Assembly: GCA_002405835.1 (NCBI GenBank)
Contig: DHMO01000045.1
Coordinates: 62,001 to 126,000, forward strand
Length of the DNA stretch: 64,000 bases
Direction of reading: 5' to 3'
Source: Lentisphaeria bacterium UBA4640
GTDB taxonomy: Bacteria; Verrucomicrobiota; Lentisphaeria; Victivallales; UBA1829
Shown: one piece after another, positions 33,881 to 42,650 of the stretch
Layout: each line of letters opens with the position of its first letter
Position numbering within the stretch: position 1 is the stretch's first letter
Notes under the pieces: model-generated
What the model was told of the DNA's origin: nothing
The model's input: the letters and a program-made list of their open reading frames with translations, nothing else
Databases searched by the model: none
Made by a program: the position numbers and the translations under genes

Positions 33881-34879
33881 TCACTTTTGTGAAGAGATCC
33901 GATATTCTCTTCCGGCGAATATCTGATGATCTTTCCGTTTCATCAGTTTCCGTCTGATTTTCATTTCAATGTATTCATAAAGTTCCCCGTAATACGGATT
34001 GTATTTTTTTATCTGTTCCGGTGAGACTGCTGCGCCGGGTTCTTTCGGGAAAAGACCGGAGGGAGTGATGAAAAAGGCTTCCGCAGTTTCTGCGGAAAGT
34101 CCCTGCATGGCGTAAAGTTTGCGGCGGAAAAAATGGAGATACAGGAAGTTGTCGTACAGCACCTCTCCATCTTTCAAATACGCTCTGCGGAGTTCTCCTC
34201 TGTCCCAGAAAAACAGCTGATGAGGGTAGCTCTGCGCTGGTCTTGGATATTCCACCGAGGAACGTGCGCGGAGAGAAAAGCGGCGGCTGAGCCAGCTGAT
34301 ATCCGCAAAATCAATTTTGTTGAAGAGCGGGAATTTATGGTGCGCGTAGATGGCGTAGATCCCGGGCCACTCGTCGAAACAGAAATTCTTGTCGATTGAC
34401 AGAACGTCGTGCCAGTCGTATTTTGCTCCGTCGAGGAAGAAACGGCGGGAACATTCCTCCGTATTCCGGTAGAGGGAAAGGTGTCCGAGCGGATAGAGTT
34501 TGTCGTATTTTTCGAGCATTTCATCCGTGACGAACCGGGAAAAATTGCCGAGAAAGAGATCAATGTCGAGATGTCCCCAGAAATCGTAAGCGGTCAGGTC
34601 ATCCTGAAAAATCAGACCGTACAGCGGCTTGTAGTCGCAGAGTTTGTAGGGGTGTTCGAGTGTGAGTGCGGGAAAATCCAGTTTTTCCGCTGCAAGCTGC
34701 CGGACCGCCGCGAGAGTCGTTCTGCGGAATTTCATGTTTTGCGGAACGTTTTTCGGTTCCGGCTGATCGGTATAAACAAGGAAGTCGACCGACGGATTGG
34801 TTGCGCAGGTTTTCATCCAGAAGGGGAGCCAGAGCGGAAAGGGACCGAAGTAACAGACGATCAGAACATTTTTTTTCAT
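33881..34879 (-). CDS. DUF6625-like putative glycosyltransferase
   Basis: 332 residues. The start NVLIVCYFGPFPLWLPFWMKTCATNPSVDFLVYTD and the ISAYDFWGHLDIDLFLGN-type segment (here LTAYDFWGHLDIDLFLGNF) look like a GT-A sugar-nucleotide fold with a D-x-D, as in the family recently named DUF6625, found in polysaccharide and LPS gene clusters. No other capsule or LPS gene is adjacent. The start at 34879 begins the conserved sequence; the open frame runs 17 codons further upstream, but a promoter (34912-34940) lies across that extension. Confidence 0.6.
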   Translation of the reverse strand: MKKNVLIVCYFGPFPLWLPFWMKTCATNPSVDFLVYTDQPEPKNVPQNMKFRRTTLAAVRQLAAEKLDFPALTLEHPYKLCDYKPLYGLIFQDDLTAYDFWGHLDIDLFLGNFSRFVTDEMLEKYDKLYPLGHLSLYRNTEECSRRFFLDGAKYDWHDVLSIDKNFCFDEWPGIYAIYAHHKFPLFNKIDFADISWLSRRFSLRARSSVEYPRPAQSYPHQLFFWDRGELRRAYLKDGEVLYDNFLYLHFFRRKLYAMQGLSAETAEAFFITPSGLFPKEPGAAVSPEQIKKYNPYYGELYEYIEMKIRRKLMKRKDHQIFAGREYRISSQK

Positions 34880-34911
34880 GAGAGACTTTCTTTGGTTTGG
34901 TTTTGTTTCAG

Positions 34912-34940
34912 AATATACCTTGTCAACCACTCTTTTTCAA
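34912..34940 (-). promoter_or_regulatory. Putative promoter of the DUF6625-like gene
   Basis: Minus strand TTGAAA (34940-34935), a 17-base spacer and TATATT (34917-34912). Confidence 0.55.
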
Positions 34941-34967
34941 GCGGAAGAGTTAAAAACTTCCGCTTGA
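34937..34967. promoter_or_regulatory. Perfect 11-base inverted repeat, candidate operator
   Basis: TCAAGCGGAAG (34937-34947), 9 bases, CTTCCGCTTGA (34957-34967). It overlaps the -35 of the minus-strand gene. It lies between divergent genes and has no T run on either side, so a terminator role is unlikely. Confidence 0.5.
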
Positions 34968-35032
34968 GTTTATAAGTGTAGATATTTTAATAGATGATAT
35001 AATTAAAATATTAAAATAGTTTTTCCGGTCTC

Positions 35033-35060
35033 TTGATTTTTTGCGTTTCGCCTGTATAGT
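35033..35060 (+). promoter_or_regulatory. Putative promoter of the yhiI-rbbA-yhhJ operon
   Basis: TTGATT (35033-35038), a 16-base spacer and TATAGT (35055-35060). Confidence 0.5.
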
Positions 35061-35093
35061 ACGATATTTTATCAAAAAATGGAGATTGAACGG

Positions 35094-36164
35094 ATGAAAA
35101 AACGTCTGCCAATGATTATTCTGGCCGTCGTCGTAATCGGCGCGGGATACTATTTCTATAAACAAAGCCAGCAGTCGGAGCTGAGCAACGATCCGCGCTT
35201 CGCGTCCGGAAACGGGCGGCTTGAAGCGACTGAGGTCAGTATTGCCTCCAAACTCGCCGGACGCATTGAGAAAATCATGGTGGATGAGGGCGATTTCATC
35301 ACCGCCGGTCAGCAGCTCGCGCTTATGCAGACCAATGTGCTGCGGGCGCAGCTTGCACAGGCGGAGGCGCAGCGCAACCAGGCGGAGAAAAACGAACTCA
35401 GCTCCCGCGCTCAGATTCAGGTGCGTTACAGTGAACTCGAAGCCGCCAAAGCCACGGTCCTCCAGAAGGAGAGCAAACTCGACGGAGCTTCCAAGAGCTA
35501 TGAGCGTTTCAAGAAACTGTTCAAAGCGGATGCCACGACTCAGCAGAAACTTGAAGACGCGGAGACCGCTTATCTCGCCGCCAAAGCCGATCTTCTTCAG
35601 GCTCAGGCAAGTGTGAAAGAGGCGGAAGCCGCAATCGAAGTCGCCAAAGCCGGAGCGGAAGCTGCGAAAGCGACTATTCAGGCGGCCGCGGCGGATATCG
35701 CACGCATTCAGGCGGATATTGACGACAGTCTGCTGGTTGCGCCGCGTGAAGGACGCATCCAGTACCGTATTGCACAGCCGGGGGAAGTGCTCTCCGCCGG
35801 CGGCCGCGTTCTCAACCTTGTGGATTTGACCGATGTTTACATGACGTTCTTCCTTCCGGAGGAGGCCGCAGGAAAAGTGCGGATCGGCTCGGAAGTCCGT
35901 CTGCTTCTTGATGCGATTCCCGGCTATCCAGTTCCCGCGAAAGTCTCGTATGTTGCGAGTGTGGCGCAGTTTACGCCGAAGACGGTGGAGACCCGCAGCG
36001 AGCGCGAAAAACTGATGTTCCGCGTGAAGGCGCGGATTGCTCCGGAGCTGCTGAAAAAATACATCACCCTCGTAAAAACCGGAATTCCTGGCGTTGCGTG
36101 GGTTAAACTCGATGGAGACGCGGAATGGCCGGCGTTCCTTCAGATCAAAAAACTTGCGAAGTGA
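35094..36164 (+). CDS. yhiI: HlyD-type membrane fusion protein (YhiI-like)
   Basis: 356 residues with an N-terminal membrane segment (about 6-23), lipoyl half-motifs (GRLEATEVSIASKLAGRIEKIMVDEGDFITAGQQLA and LLVAPREGRIQYRIAQPGEVLSAGG) flanking a long Ala/Glu-rich coiled coil (about 70-190), and a C-terminal beta-barrel. The order adaptor, double-ATPase ABC protein, ABC-2 permease is the E. coli yhiI-rbbA-yhhJ arrangement. GGAG at 35081-35084 sets the start at 35094. Its end overlaps the next gene by 40 bases. Confidence 0.88.
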   Translation: MKKRLPMIILAVVVIGAGYYFYKQSQQSELSNDPRFASGNGRLEATEVSIASKLAGRIEKIMVDEGDFITAGQQLALMQTNVLRAQLAQAEAQRNQAEKNELSSRAQIQVRYSELEAAKATVLQKESKLDGASKSYERFKKLFKADATTQQKLEDAETAYLAAKADLLQAQASVKEAEAAIEVAKAGAEAAKATIQAAAADIARIQADIDDSLLVAPREGRIQYRIAQPGEVLSAGGRVLNLVDLTDVYMTFFLPEEAAGKVRIGSEVRLLLDAIPGYPVPAKVSYVASVAQFTPKTVETRSEREKLMFRVKARIAPELLKKYITLVKTGIPGVAWVKLDGDAEWPAFLQIKKLAK

Positions 36165-38911
36165 ACGCGGCGGAACCGATTGTCCGTATTCAGAATGTCA
36201 GTCTGAAATACGGCAAGACGCTCGCGCTCAACGACGTTTCCGTGGATATTTTCCCCCGGCGGCTGGTCGGTCTGATCGGTCCCGACGGGGTGGGCAAGTC
36301 CAGTCTGCTTTCTCTTGTGACGGGGGCACACGCCATGCAGAGCGGTTCCCTGCACGTGCTCGGCGGGGACATGCGCGACAAGGCGCACCGCAAAGCGGTC
36401 TGTCCGCGCATCGCCTACATGCCCCAGGGACTCGGGAAAAACCTCTATTTCACGCTTACCGTTGAGGAGAATCTTCAGTTTTTTGCCCGCCTGTTCGGAC
36501 ATGACGCGGCGGAGCGCAGACGCCGCATCGACCGTCTGACGAAAAGCACCGGGCTTTATCCGTTTCTGAACCGCCGCGCCGGAAATCTTTCGGGCGGAAT
36601 GAAACAGAAGCTCGGTCTCTGCTGCGCGCTGATTCATGATCCCGATCTGCTCGTTCTTGATGAACCGACGACCGGAGTCGATCCGCTCGCGCGCCGCCAG
36701 TTCTGGGAACTGATTGCAAACGTCCGCGCGGAACAGCCGGAGATGGGCGTTATTGTCGCGACCGCCTACATGGATGAGGCGCAGCGTTTCGACTGGCTCA
36801 TTGCGATGGACGAGGGTAAAATTCTCGACACAGGTTCTCCTGCGGAACTGCTTGCGAAGACCGGCTGCTCCACTCTGGATTCCGCATTCATCAGTCTGCT
36901 TCCGGAAGAGAAGCGCGCGGATCATAAAGACCTTGTCGTTCCGCCGCTTCCTGAGGATGGCAAGGATGATATTGCAATTGAAGCGGACGGGCTGACAAAG
37001 AAATTCGGTTCGTTCACCGCGGTTGACCATGTAAGTTTCCGTATCCGCCGGGGTGAGATTTTCGGTTTCCTCGGCTCGAACGGCTGCGGCAAAACCACGA
37101 CGATGCGCATGCTGACCGGGCTCCTTCCCGCAACGGAGGGAAAAGCTCTGCTCTTCGGCAAGCCGATCGGCGACGACGATATGGCGATCCGCCTTCAGCT
37201 CGGTTACATGACGCAGGCGTTTTCCCTTTACAGCGAATTGAGCGTGCGGCAGAACCTTCTGCTGTTCGCCCGGCTCTACCGCATTCCTGAACATGAAGTC
37301 GGACCGCGAGTGGAGGAAATGCTGAAGCGTTTTCATCTCGAAGAGGTCGCGGATGAATTTCCCGATTCGCTTCCGCTCGGCATCCGCCAGCGTCTTTCGC
37401 TCGCGGCGGCGGTCGTGCACCGTCCCCAGCTGCTGATTCTGGACGAACCGACTTCAGGCGTTGACCCAGTCGCCCGCGATGAATTCTGGGAGCTGATTAT
37501 CGAGCTTTCCCGCCGCGACAAAGTCACGATCTTCATTACAACGCATTTCATGAACGAGGCGGAGCGCTGCGACCGCATTTCGCTGATGCACGCCGGACGC
37601 TCTCTCGCATGCGACACTCCCGCCGAGCTGGTCCGGGAGCGTCATGCCGCAACTCTGGAGGAGGCGTTCATCGGATATCTGACCGATGCCGCACCCGAGA
37701 CTCCGCAGAGCAAGGAGACGGATACCGCGCTGATTTCACACGAGACAAAGAAGGTTTCCGCATTTTCCCGTTTCTTCAATTCCATTTTCAGCATCCGCCG
37801 CTGGTACAGCTGCTGCTGGCGCGAACAGCTTGAACTCATGCGTGATCCGATCCGTCTGACACTCGCACTTTTCGGCGCGATTCTCCTGATGCTTGTCATG
37901 GGATACGGGATCAGCATGGATGTGGAAGACCTGACGTTCGCCGTTCTCGACCGCGACCAGACGGAGCTCAGCCGCAACTATACACTGAACATCTCCGGTT
38001 CCCGCTATTTCAAAGAGGAGCCGCCCGTCCGCGATTATAAAGATATGGATTACCGGATGCGGAACGGGAAGCTGAGTCTGGTTGTTGAGATTCCGCCGCA
38101 GTTCGGACGCGATGTGGAGCAGGGGCGTTCCCCGGAAGTCGCCTTCTGGGTTGACGGCGCCATGCCTATGCGCGCGGAGACCATCAACGGGTATATCACC
38201 GCGATGCACAGTGAATGGGTCGCGAACTACATGGCCGGCCGGCTCGGACGCGACACCTCGTCGGTTGCGACTTTGGAGACGCGTTACCGCTACAATCCGG
38301 ATGTGAAGAGTCTGCCCGCAATGGTTCCAGCGGTGATTCCGCTGCTCCTGATGATGATTCCCGCGATTCTCGCCGCGCTTTCCGTCGTGCGGGAAAAGGA
38401 GATGGGATCGATTATCAACCTTTATGTAACTCCGCTGACCCGGACGGAATTTCTGCTGGGGAAACAGCTGCCTTACATTCTGCTTTCGATGTTCAGCGCG
38501 GTTCTGCTGCTGATTCTCGCTGTGACTCTGTTCGATGTCCCGGTCAAGGGCAGTCTGTGGGTGCTTCTGCTGGCATTGTTCCTCTACTGTTCCATTTCCA
38601 CGGCGATGGGGCTGCTCGCCTCGTCGGTGACACGCAGTCAGATTGCGGTGATTTTCCTGACGATGGTGGGAACTCTGATTCCTGCGGTTCAGTTCTGCGG
38701 ACTGCTGAATCCGGTGCTCACTCTGAACGGGGTCGGACGCTTTATCGGAACAATCTACCCGACGACGTACATGCTGCTGGTCAGCCGCGGCATTTTCAAC
38801 AAGGCTCTGCATTTCTCCGATCTCGTCATGCCGCTCGCTATCATGGCTCTGATGGTTCCGGTTTTTACCGGACTCGGCATTGCGGTTTTGCGGAAACAGG
38901 AAAAAAACTGA
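36125..38911 (+). CDS. rbbA: RbbA-like fused ABC transporter (two ATPase domains plus ABC-2 membrane domain)
   Basis: 928 residues. ATPase domain 1 has Walker A GPDGVGKS (52-59), signature LSGGM (155-159) and Walker B LLVLDE (175-180). Domain 2 has GSNGCGKT (317-324), LLILDE (436-441) and a weakened signature LPLGIRQ (416-422) in place of LSGGQ. From about 560 onward is an ABC-2 permease with an external domain after the first helix and about five further membrane helices. E. coli RbbA has this layout and has been linked to ribosomes, though an export role with its neighbours is more likely from the operon. The substrate is unknown. Confidence 0.9.
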   Translation: MAGVPSDQKTCEVNAAEPIVRIQNVSLKYGKTLALNDVSVDIFPRRLVGLIGPDGVGKSSLLSLVTGAHAMQSGSLHVLGGDMRDKAHRKAVCPRIAYMPQGLGKNLYFTLTVEENLQFFARLFGHDAAERRRRIDRLTKSTGLYPFLNRRAGNLSGGMKQKLGLCCALIHDPDLLVLDEPTTGVDPLARRQFWELIANVRAEQPEMGVIVATAYMDEAQRFDWLIAMDEGKILDTGSPAELLAKTGCSTLDSAFISLLPEEKRADHKDLVVPPLPEDGKDDIAIEADGLTKKFGSFTAVDHVSFRIRRGEIFGFLGSNGCGKTTTMRMLTGLLPATEGKALLFGKPIGDDDMAIRLQLGYMTQAFSLYSELSVRQNLLLFARLYRIPEHEVGPRVEEMLKRFHLEEVADEFPDSLPLGIRQRLSLAAAVVHRPQLLILDEPTSGVDPVARDEFWELIIELSRRDKVTIFITTHFMNEAERCDRISLMHAGRSLACDTPAELVRERHAATLEEAFIGYLTDAAPETPQSKETDTALISHETKKVSAFSRFFNSIFSIRRWYSCCWREQLELMRDPIRLTLALFGAILLMLVMGYGISMDVEDLTFAVLDRDQTELSRNYTLNISGSRYFKEEPPVRDYKDMDYRMRNGKLSLVVEIPPQFGRDVEQGRSPEVAFWVDGAMPMRAETINGYITAMHSEWVANYMAGRLGRDTSSVATLETRYRYNPDVKSLPAMVPAVIPLLLMMIPAILAALSVVREKEMGSIINLYVTPLTRTEFLLGKQLPYILLSMFSAVLLLILAVTLFDVPVKGSLWVLLLALFLYCSISTAMGLLASSVTRSQIAVIFLTMVGTLIPAVQFCGLLNPVLTLNGVGRFIGTIYPTTYMLLVSRGIFNKALHFSDLVMPLAIMALMVPVFTGLGIAVLRKQEKN

Positions 38912-38921
38912 GGTTTGAATC

Positions 38922-40043
38922 ATGCTGAAACAGAAAATAAAGAATATCTGGCAGCTTGGCGTCAAGGAATTGCGCGGGCTCTCCCGCGATCCGCTGATGC
39001 TGGTTCTGATTCTTTACGTGTTCACTCTCGGAATCTACTCCGCCGCGACGGCGAAGCCGGATTCCATTTCCAACGCCTCCATTGCAGTTGTCGACGAGGA
39101 CGGGTCCCAGCTTTCGCATCACATCACGGACGCTTTCTTCCCGCCGATGTTCCTGCGCGCAAAGCAGATATCGCGTCCGCAGATTGACCCGCTGATGGAC
39201 AACGGAACTTACACGTTCATCGTTGTGATTCCGAACAGCTTCCAGAAGGATGTTCTGGCGGGGCGTTCTCCGGCGATTCAGCTGAACGTTGACGCCACGC
39301 GCATGTCGCAGGCGTTCACGGGAAGCGGCTATATTCAGCAGATTATCCAGCAGGAGATTTCCTCGTTTCTGACGCGCAACGGCGGGACATCCGCCGCGCC
39401 TGTGCAGATCGTGGAGCGCAACCGCTTCAATCCGAATCTGACGCAGTCATGGTTCGGTTCGGTGATGGAGCTCATCAACAACATTACGATGCTGGCGATT
39501 ATCCTGACCGGCTCCGCTCTGATCCGCGAACGCGAGCACGGAACGCTGGAACATTTGCTGGTGATGCCGGTGACGGCGTTTGAGATCATGGTTTCGAAGA
39601 TCTGGTCGATGGGGCTTGTCGTGCTGCTGGCGTCCGGAATGTCGCTGCTGTTTGTGATTCAGGGCTTGCTGAAAGTTCCAGTGGAAGGTTCCGTGCTGCT
39701 GTTTCTCGCGGGAACGGCGCTTCACCTGTTTGCTGTGACGAGCATGGGAATTTTCCTCGCGACGATTGCGCAGAACATGCCGCAGCTCGGCATGCTCCTG
39801 ATTCTGGTTCTGATGCCGATGCAGATGCTCTCCGGCGGCATGACGCCGCGCGAAAGCATGCCGGAAATCGTGCGGACCGTGATGATGATTGCTCCGACCA
39901 CGCATTTCGTTGAGTTCAGTCAGGCGATTCTCTATCGCGGCGCGGGCATGGAAGTTGTCTGGCGTCCCTTCCTCTGGATTGCCGGAATCGGCGTGACGCT
40001 GTTCCTGATTACACTCGCCCGTTTCCGCAAAACAGTAACCTGA
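38922..40043 (+). CDS. yhhJ: ABC-2 type permease (YhhJ-like)
   Basis: 373 residues: one N-terminal membrane helix (about 27-45), an extracytoplasmic domain (about 46-175) and five C-terminal helices, with the family segment REREHGTLEHLLVMPVTAFEIMVSKIWSMG. It would pair with the permease half of RbbA to make the membrane channel. It starts 10 bases after rbbA and ends the operon. Confidence 0.9.
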   Translation: MLKQKIKNIWQLGVKELRGLSRDPLMLVLILYVFTLGIYSAATAKPDSISNASIAVVDEDGSQLSHHITDAFFPPMFLRAKQISRPQIDPLMDNGTYTFIVVIPNSFQKDVLAGRSPAIQLNVDATRMSQAFTGSGYIQQIIQQEISSFLTRNGGTSAAPVQIVERNRFNPNLTQSWFGSVMELINNITMLAIILTGSALIREREHGTLEHLLVMPVTAFEIMVSKIWSMGLVVLLASGMSLLFVIQGLLKVPVEGSVLLFLAGTALHLFAVTSMGIFLATIAQNMPQLGMLLILVLMPMQMLSGGMTPRESMPEIVRTVMMIAPTTHFVEFSQAILYRGAGMEVVWRPFLWIAGIGVTLFLITLARFRKTVT

Positions 40044-40059
40044 TAAGCTGAAATCAAAC

Positions 40060-40087
40060 TTGAAAATCCTGATTGTTATGATATATT
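40060..40087 (+). promoter_or_regulatory. Putative promoter of the MATE gene
   Basis: TTGAAA (40060-40065), a 16-base spacer and TATATT (40082-40087). The 9-base word TTGAAAATC recurs at 40095-40103. Confidence 0.5.
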
Positions 40088-40119
40088 AATATTATTGAAA
40101 ATCAGGAGTATTTTGCGTA

Positions 40120-41544
40120 ATGAAAGAAAACGTTTCGAAGGCTGCGTACACGACTGGCTCCATTGGAAAGACCATGCTGAAAACGGCGTTCTCGATGCTT
40201 GCCGGAACGCTCGCCATGTCGGGATACAACATTGCGGATACCTACTTCGTCGGACAGCTCGGCAGGATTCCGCTTGCGGCGATGGGGTTCACTTTTCCGG
40301 TGATTATGCTGATCGGCTGCGTGTTCCGCGGGCTCGGCGTCGGAGTGATGACGACTGCGGCGCAGGCGCTTGGAAGCGGCAACAACTCAAAAGCCGCCAA
40401 GCTCATCACCTCCGGACTTCTCCTTATTTTCGCCGTTTCCGTGCTTTTTGCTGTGGTGGGGATCAACTGCATTGAATCCATTTTCTCGGTATTCGGAGCA
40501 AACGAAGAAGTGATGCCGGATATCCGGGCGTACATGACGGTCTGGTATCTCGGCTGTTGCACCGCTTCCCTCGGCATGGCGGGCAACGACCTGCTGATTG
40601 CGGCGGGGGATTCCAAAATCGCCAGCGGCATGATGATGGCCGGCATGATTGTCAATGTGATTCTTGATCCGCTGTTCATCATGGGATACGGTCCAATTCC
40701 AGCGATGGGAATTCAGGGCGCGGCGATTGCAACGGTTGTTTCGCAGTTCATCTCCGCACTTGTTGTGCTGGTGATTCTTGCACGCCGCCACGGTCTGATA
40801 CTTTTGTCAGGAATGCCGTTTCCGATTCTGAAAACAACTTGGGCGGTCATTATCCGCTATGCGGTTCCCTCGACGATCGGGATGCTGATGATGCCGATCG
40901 GCTCCGCAATCGTGACGAAGGTTACAGCCTGTTTCGGCAACACCGCCGTTGCCGGCTCCGCGGCGGCCGGACGTCTTGAGATGGTAGCTTTCGTGTTCCC
41001 GATGGCGCTTGGCATTGCTCTGCTGCCGATGATCGGGCAGAACTACGGGGCTCGTCTGTACAGCCGCATCAACCAGTGCCGCCGTTTTGCGATGCGTTTT
41101 GCGTTCATTTTCCTTGCGGTGATGGGGGTGATTTACATCATCGCCGCGCCGCAGCTGGTGCGGCTGTTCTCGCCGGATCCGGAGGTGCAGAAAGTGATGG
41201 TTGTCTACATGCGGATCATTCCGTTTGGTTTCGGCATGATTGAAATTCACCGTTACGCGACGTTTTTCTTTACCGGATGCGCGCAGCCGGCGATTTCCGC
41301 GTGGCTCAATGCTTTGCGGATTCTCGTGCTGATGATTCCGCTTTCGCTGTTTGCTCTCTGGCTGAATTCTCTGCCGATGCTGTTCGCCGCGCGGATGCTT
41401 GCGGATGTCCTTGCCGGAGGAATCGGCTGCTGGATGGCGCATCGCATGACGCGCTCGCTTCCGGAGGACGGGCGGGCGCCGTATGTGTACGAAAAGCGCC
41501 CGTGGTATCTGAGTTTTCTCCCCGGAAAGCCGGTCAAAGCTTGA
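40120..41544 (+). CDS. MATE-family multidrug/cation antiporter
   Basis: 474 residues with twelve hydrophobic segments in two related halves, starting with the usual GKTMLKTAFSMLAGTLAMSGYNIADTYFVGQLG. It exports organic cations or drugs in exchange for H+ or Na+. It belongs to the NorM/DinF superfamily by sequence feel; the substrate is not predictable. It has its own promoter, so it is not necessarily part of the rbbA operon. Confidence 0.92.
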   Translation: MKENVSKAAYTTGSIGKTMLKTAFSMLAGTLAMSGYNIADTYFVGQLGRIPLAAMGFTFPVIMLIGCVFRGLGVGVMTTAAQALGSGNNSKAAKLITSGLLLIFAVSVLFAVVGINCIESIFSVFGANEEVMPDIRAYMTVWYLGCCTASLGMAGNDLLIAAGDSKIASGMMMAGMIVNVILDPLFIMGYGPIPAMGIQGAAIATVVSQFISALVVLVILARRHGLILLSGMPFPILKTTWAVIIRYAVPSTIGMLMMPIGSAIVTKVTACFGNTAVAGSAAAGRLEMVAFVFPMALGIALLPMIGQNYGARLYSRINQCRRFAMRFAFIFLAVMGVIYIIAAPQLVRLFSPDPEVQKVMVVYMRIIPFGFGMIEIHRYATFFFTGCAQPAISAWLNALRILVLMIPLSLFALWLNSLPMLFAARMLADVLAGGIGCWMAHRMTRSLPEDGRAPYVYEKRPWYLSFLPGKPVKA

Positions 41545-41683
41545 TTACGCTTCGGGCGTCTTGCCGGCAGAACAGATGATCCGCTCGAAATCACCGGAAC
41601 ATGGAAGCTTGACAGGGGCGGGAGTTTTCAGAAATCAAGTGTTCAAAAAAATCTCCTTTTTTTCATCGGGCGACTATACAAAT

Positions 41684-41702
41684 TTGAAAAGTGCGCTATA
41701 TT
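41684..41702 (+). promoter_or_regulatory. Putative promoter of the NIF3-like/M50/xseA run
   Basis: TATATT at 41697-41702 with TTGAAA 7 bases upstream (41684-41689). The pattern TTGAAANNTGNGCTATATT is shared with the aspS promoter region. A normal -35 is not evident. Confidence 0.4.
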
Positions 41703-41724
41703 TCCGGAAAGAAAGGATTTATTT

Positions 41725-42033
41725 ATGTATAAAATAGAGTTTTATGTTCCTGAATCGCATCTGGAAACGGTCAAACAGGCGATGTTTGATGCGGGAGCTG
41801 GGAAAATCGGAAACTATGATTCCTGCTGCTGGCAGATCAAAGGGCTCGGCGAGTTCCGTCCGCTTGAAGGCAGCAATCCGTACTCCGGCACGCCGGGGAA
41901 GGTGGAACGGGATGTCGAATGGAAAGTCGAAATGGTCTGCGCCGACGAACAGCTCGAAAGAGCGGTGGCCGCGCTCAAGCAGGCTCATCCGTATGAAACT
42001 CCGGCGTATCAGTACTGGAAGGTGAACGCATGA
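41725..42033 (+). CDS. NIF3-like stand-alone YqfO insert domain
   Basis: 102 residues equal to the small middle domain found inserted in NIF3/YqfO proteins: YKIEFYVPESHLETVKQAMFDAGAGKIGNYDSCCWQIKGLGEFRPLEGSNPY, then a second half ending AHPYETPAYQYW. It has the ferredoxin-like fold of the PII/CutA superfamily. Stand-alone copies are common and of unknown function. It overlaps the next gene by 4 bases (ATGA). Confidence 0.82.
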   Translation: MYKIEFYVPESHLETVKQAMFDAGAGKIGNYDSCCWQIKGLGEFRPLEGSNPYSGTPGKVERDVEWKVEMVCADEQLERAVAALKQAHPYETPAYQYWKVNA

Positions 42034-42650
42034 ATATCTTTATCACTCAATTAACTGAAAATCCGCGCTACTTCTTTCTCGTTACACTCGCGGTGATCCC
42101 GTCGATCTGTCTGCACGAGTATTTTCATGCACAGGTCGCCCTCTGGTGCGGCGACGATACCGCGGCGCGGAACGGGCATCTCACACTGAATCCGCTGAAA
42201 CAGATGGGCTGGATTTCCCTGATCATGTTTTTCTTCATCGGCATTGCGTGGGGACAGGTTCCCGTTGATCCGCGGAGGCTGACGCGCAAGCAGGATGCGC
42301 TGGTTTCGTTTGCCGGACCGTTCATGAATCTGATGCTTGCGGCGGGTGCGTGGCTTGCATGCATTTTCCTTCCGCGTTTTGTGGACGCCGGTGTAATTCC
42401 GGAACTGCTGTTTCTCTATGTTTTTGTGCTCGGAATGTACAATATCGTGCTTTTTGTGATTAACATGCTTCCGATTCCAGGACTGGACGGATGGAGTGTT
42501 CTGAACCTGTTCTTCAACTTCGGTTCTGTCAAATCGGAGTTCGTCAAAGGTTCGATGCTTTTCCTGATGCTCGGCGTGCTGGTCCTGTTCAATTACATCT
42601 TTTCCGCTGCGGAATGGGTTATGATCTTTGCTGTAAGTCTGGGTGTGTGA
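42030..42650 (+). CDS. Site-2 protease family (M50) membrane metalloprotease
   Basis: 206 residues with about six membrane segments. Zinc ligands are H29 and H33 in HEYFH (catalytic E30), and the third is D153 in the IPGLDGW motif. It is of the short group without a PDZ domain (as in the FtsH-independent, rhomboid-like small S2Ps and sporulation SpoIVFB relatives). The natural substrate is unknown. Its TGA overlaps the xseA ATG (TGATG). Confidence 0.85.
   Translation: MNIFITQLTENPRYFFLVTLAVIPSICLHEYFHAQVALWCGDDTAARNGHLTLNPLKQMGWISLIMFFFIGIAWGQVPVDPRRLTRKQDALVSFAGPFMNLMLAAGAWLACIFLPRFVDAGVIPELLFLYVFVLGMYNIVLFVINMLPIPGLDGWSVLNLFFNFGSVKSEFVKGSMLFLMLGVLVLFNYIFSAAEWVMIFAVSLGV

Noticed and set aside
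40067..40107. TCCTGATT/AATCAGGA hairpin that could hide the ribosome site of the MATE gene
   Set aside because: The predicted promoter at 40060-40087 starts transcription after the left arm, so the hairpin would not exist in the gene's own message.
41725..42033. CutA-type divalent ion tolerance protein
   Set aside because: The fold is related, but the sequence pattern with SCCWQ and AHPYETPAYQ is that of the NIF3/YqfO insert domain.
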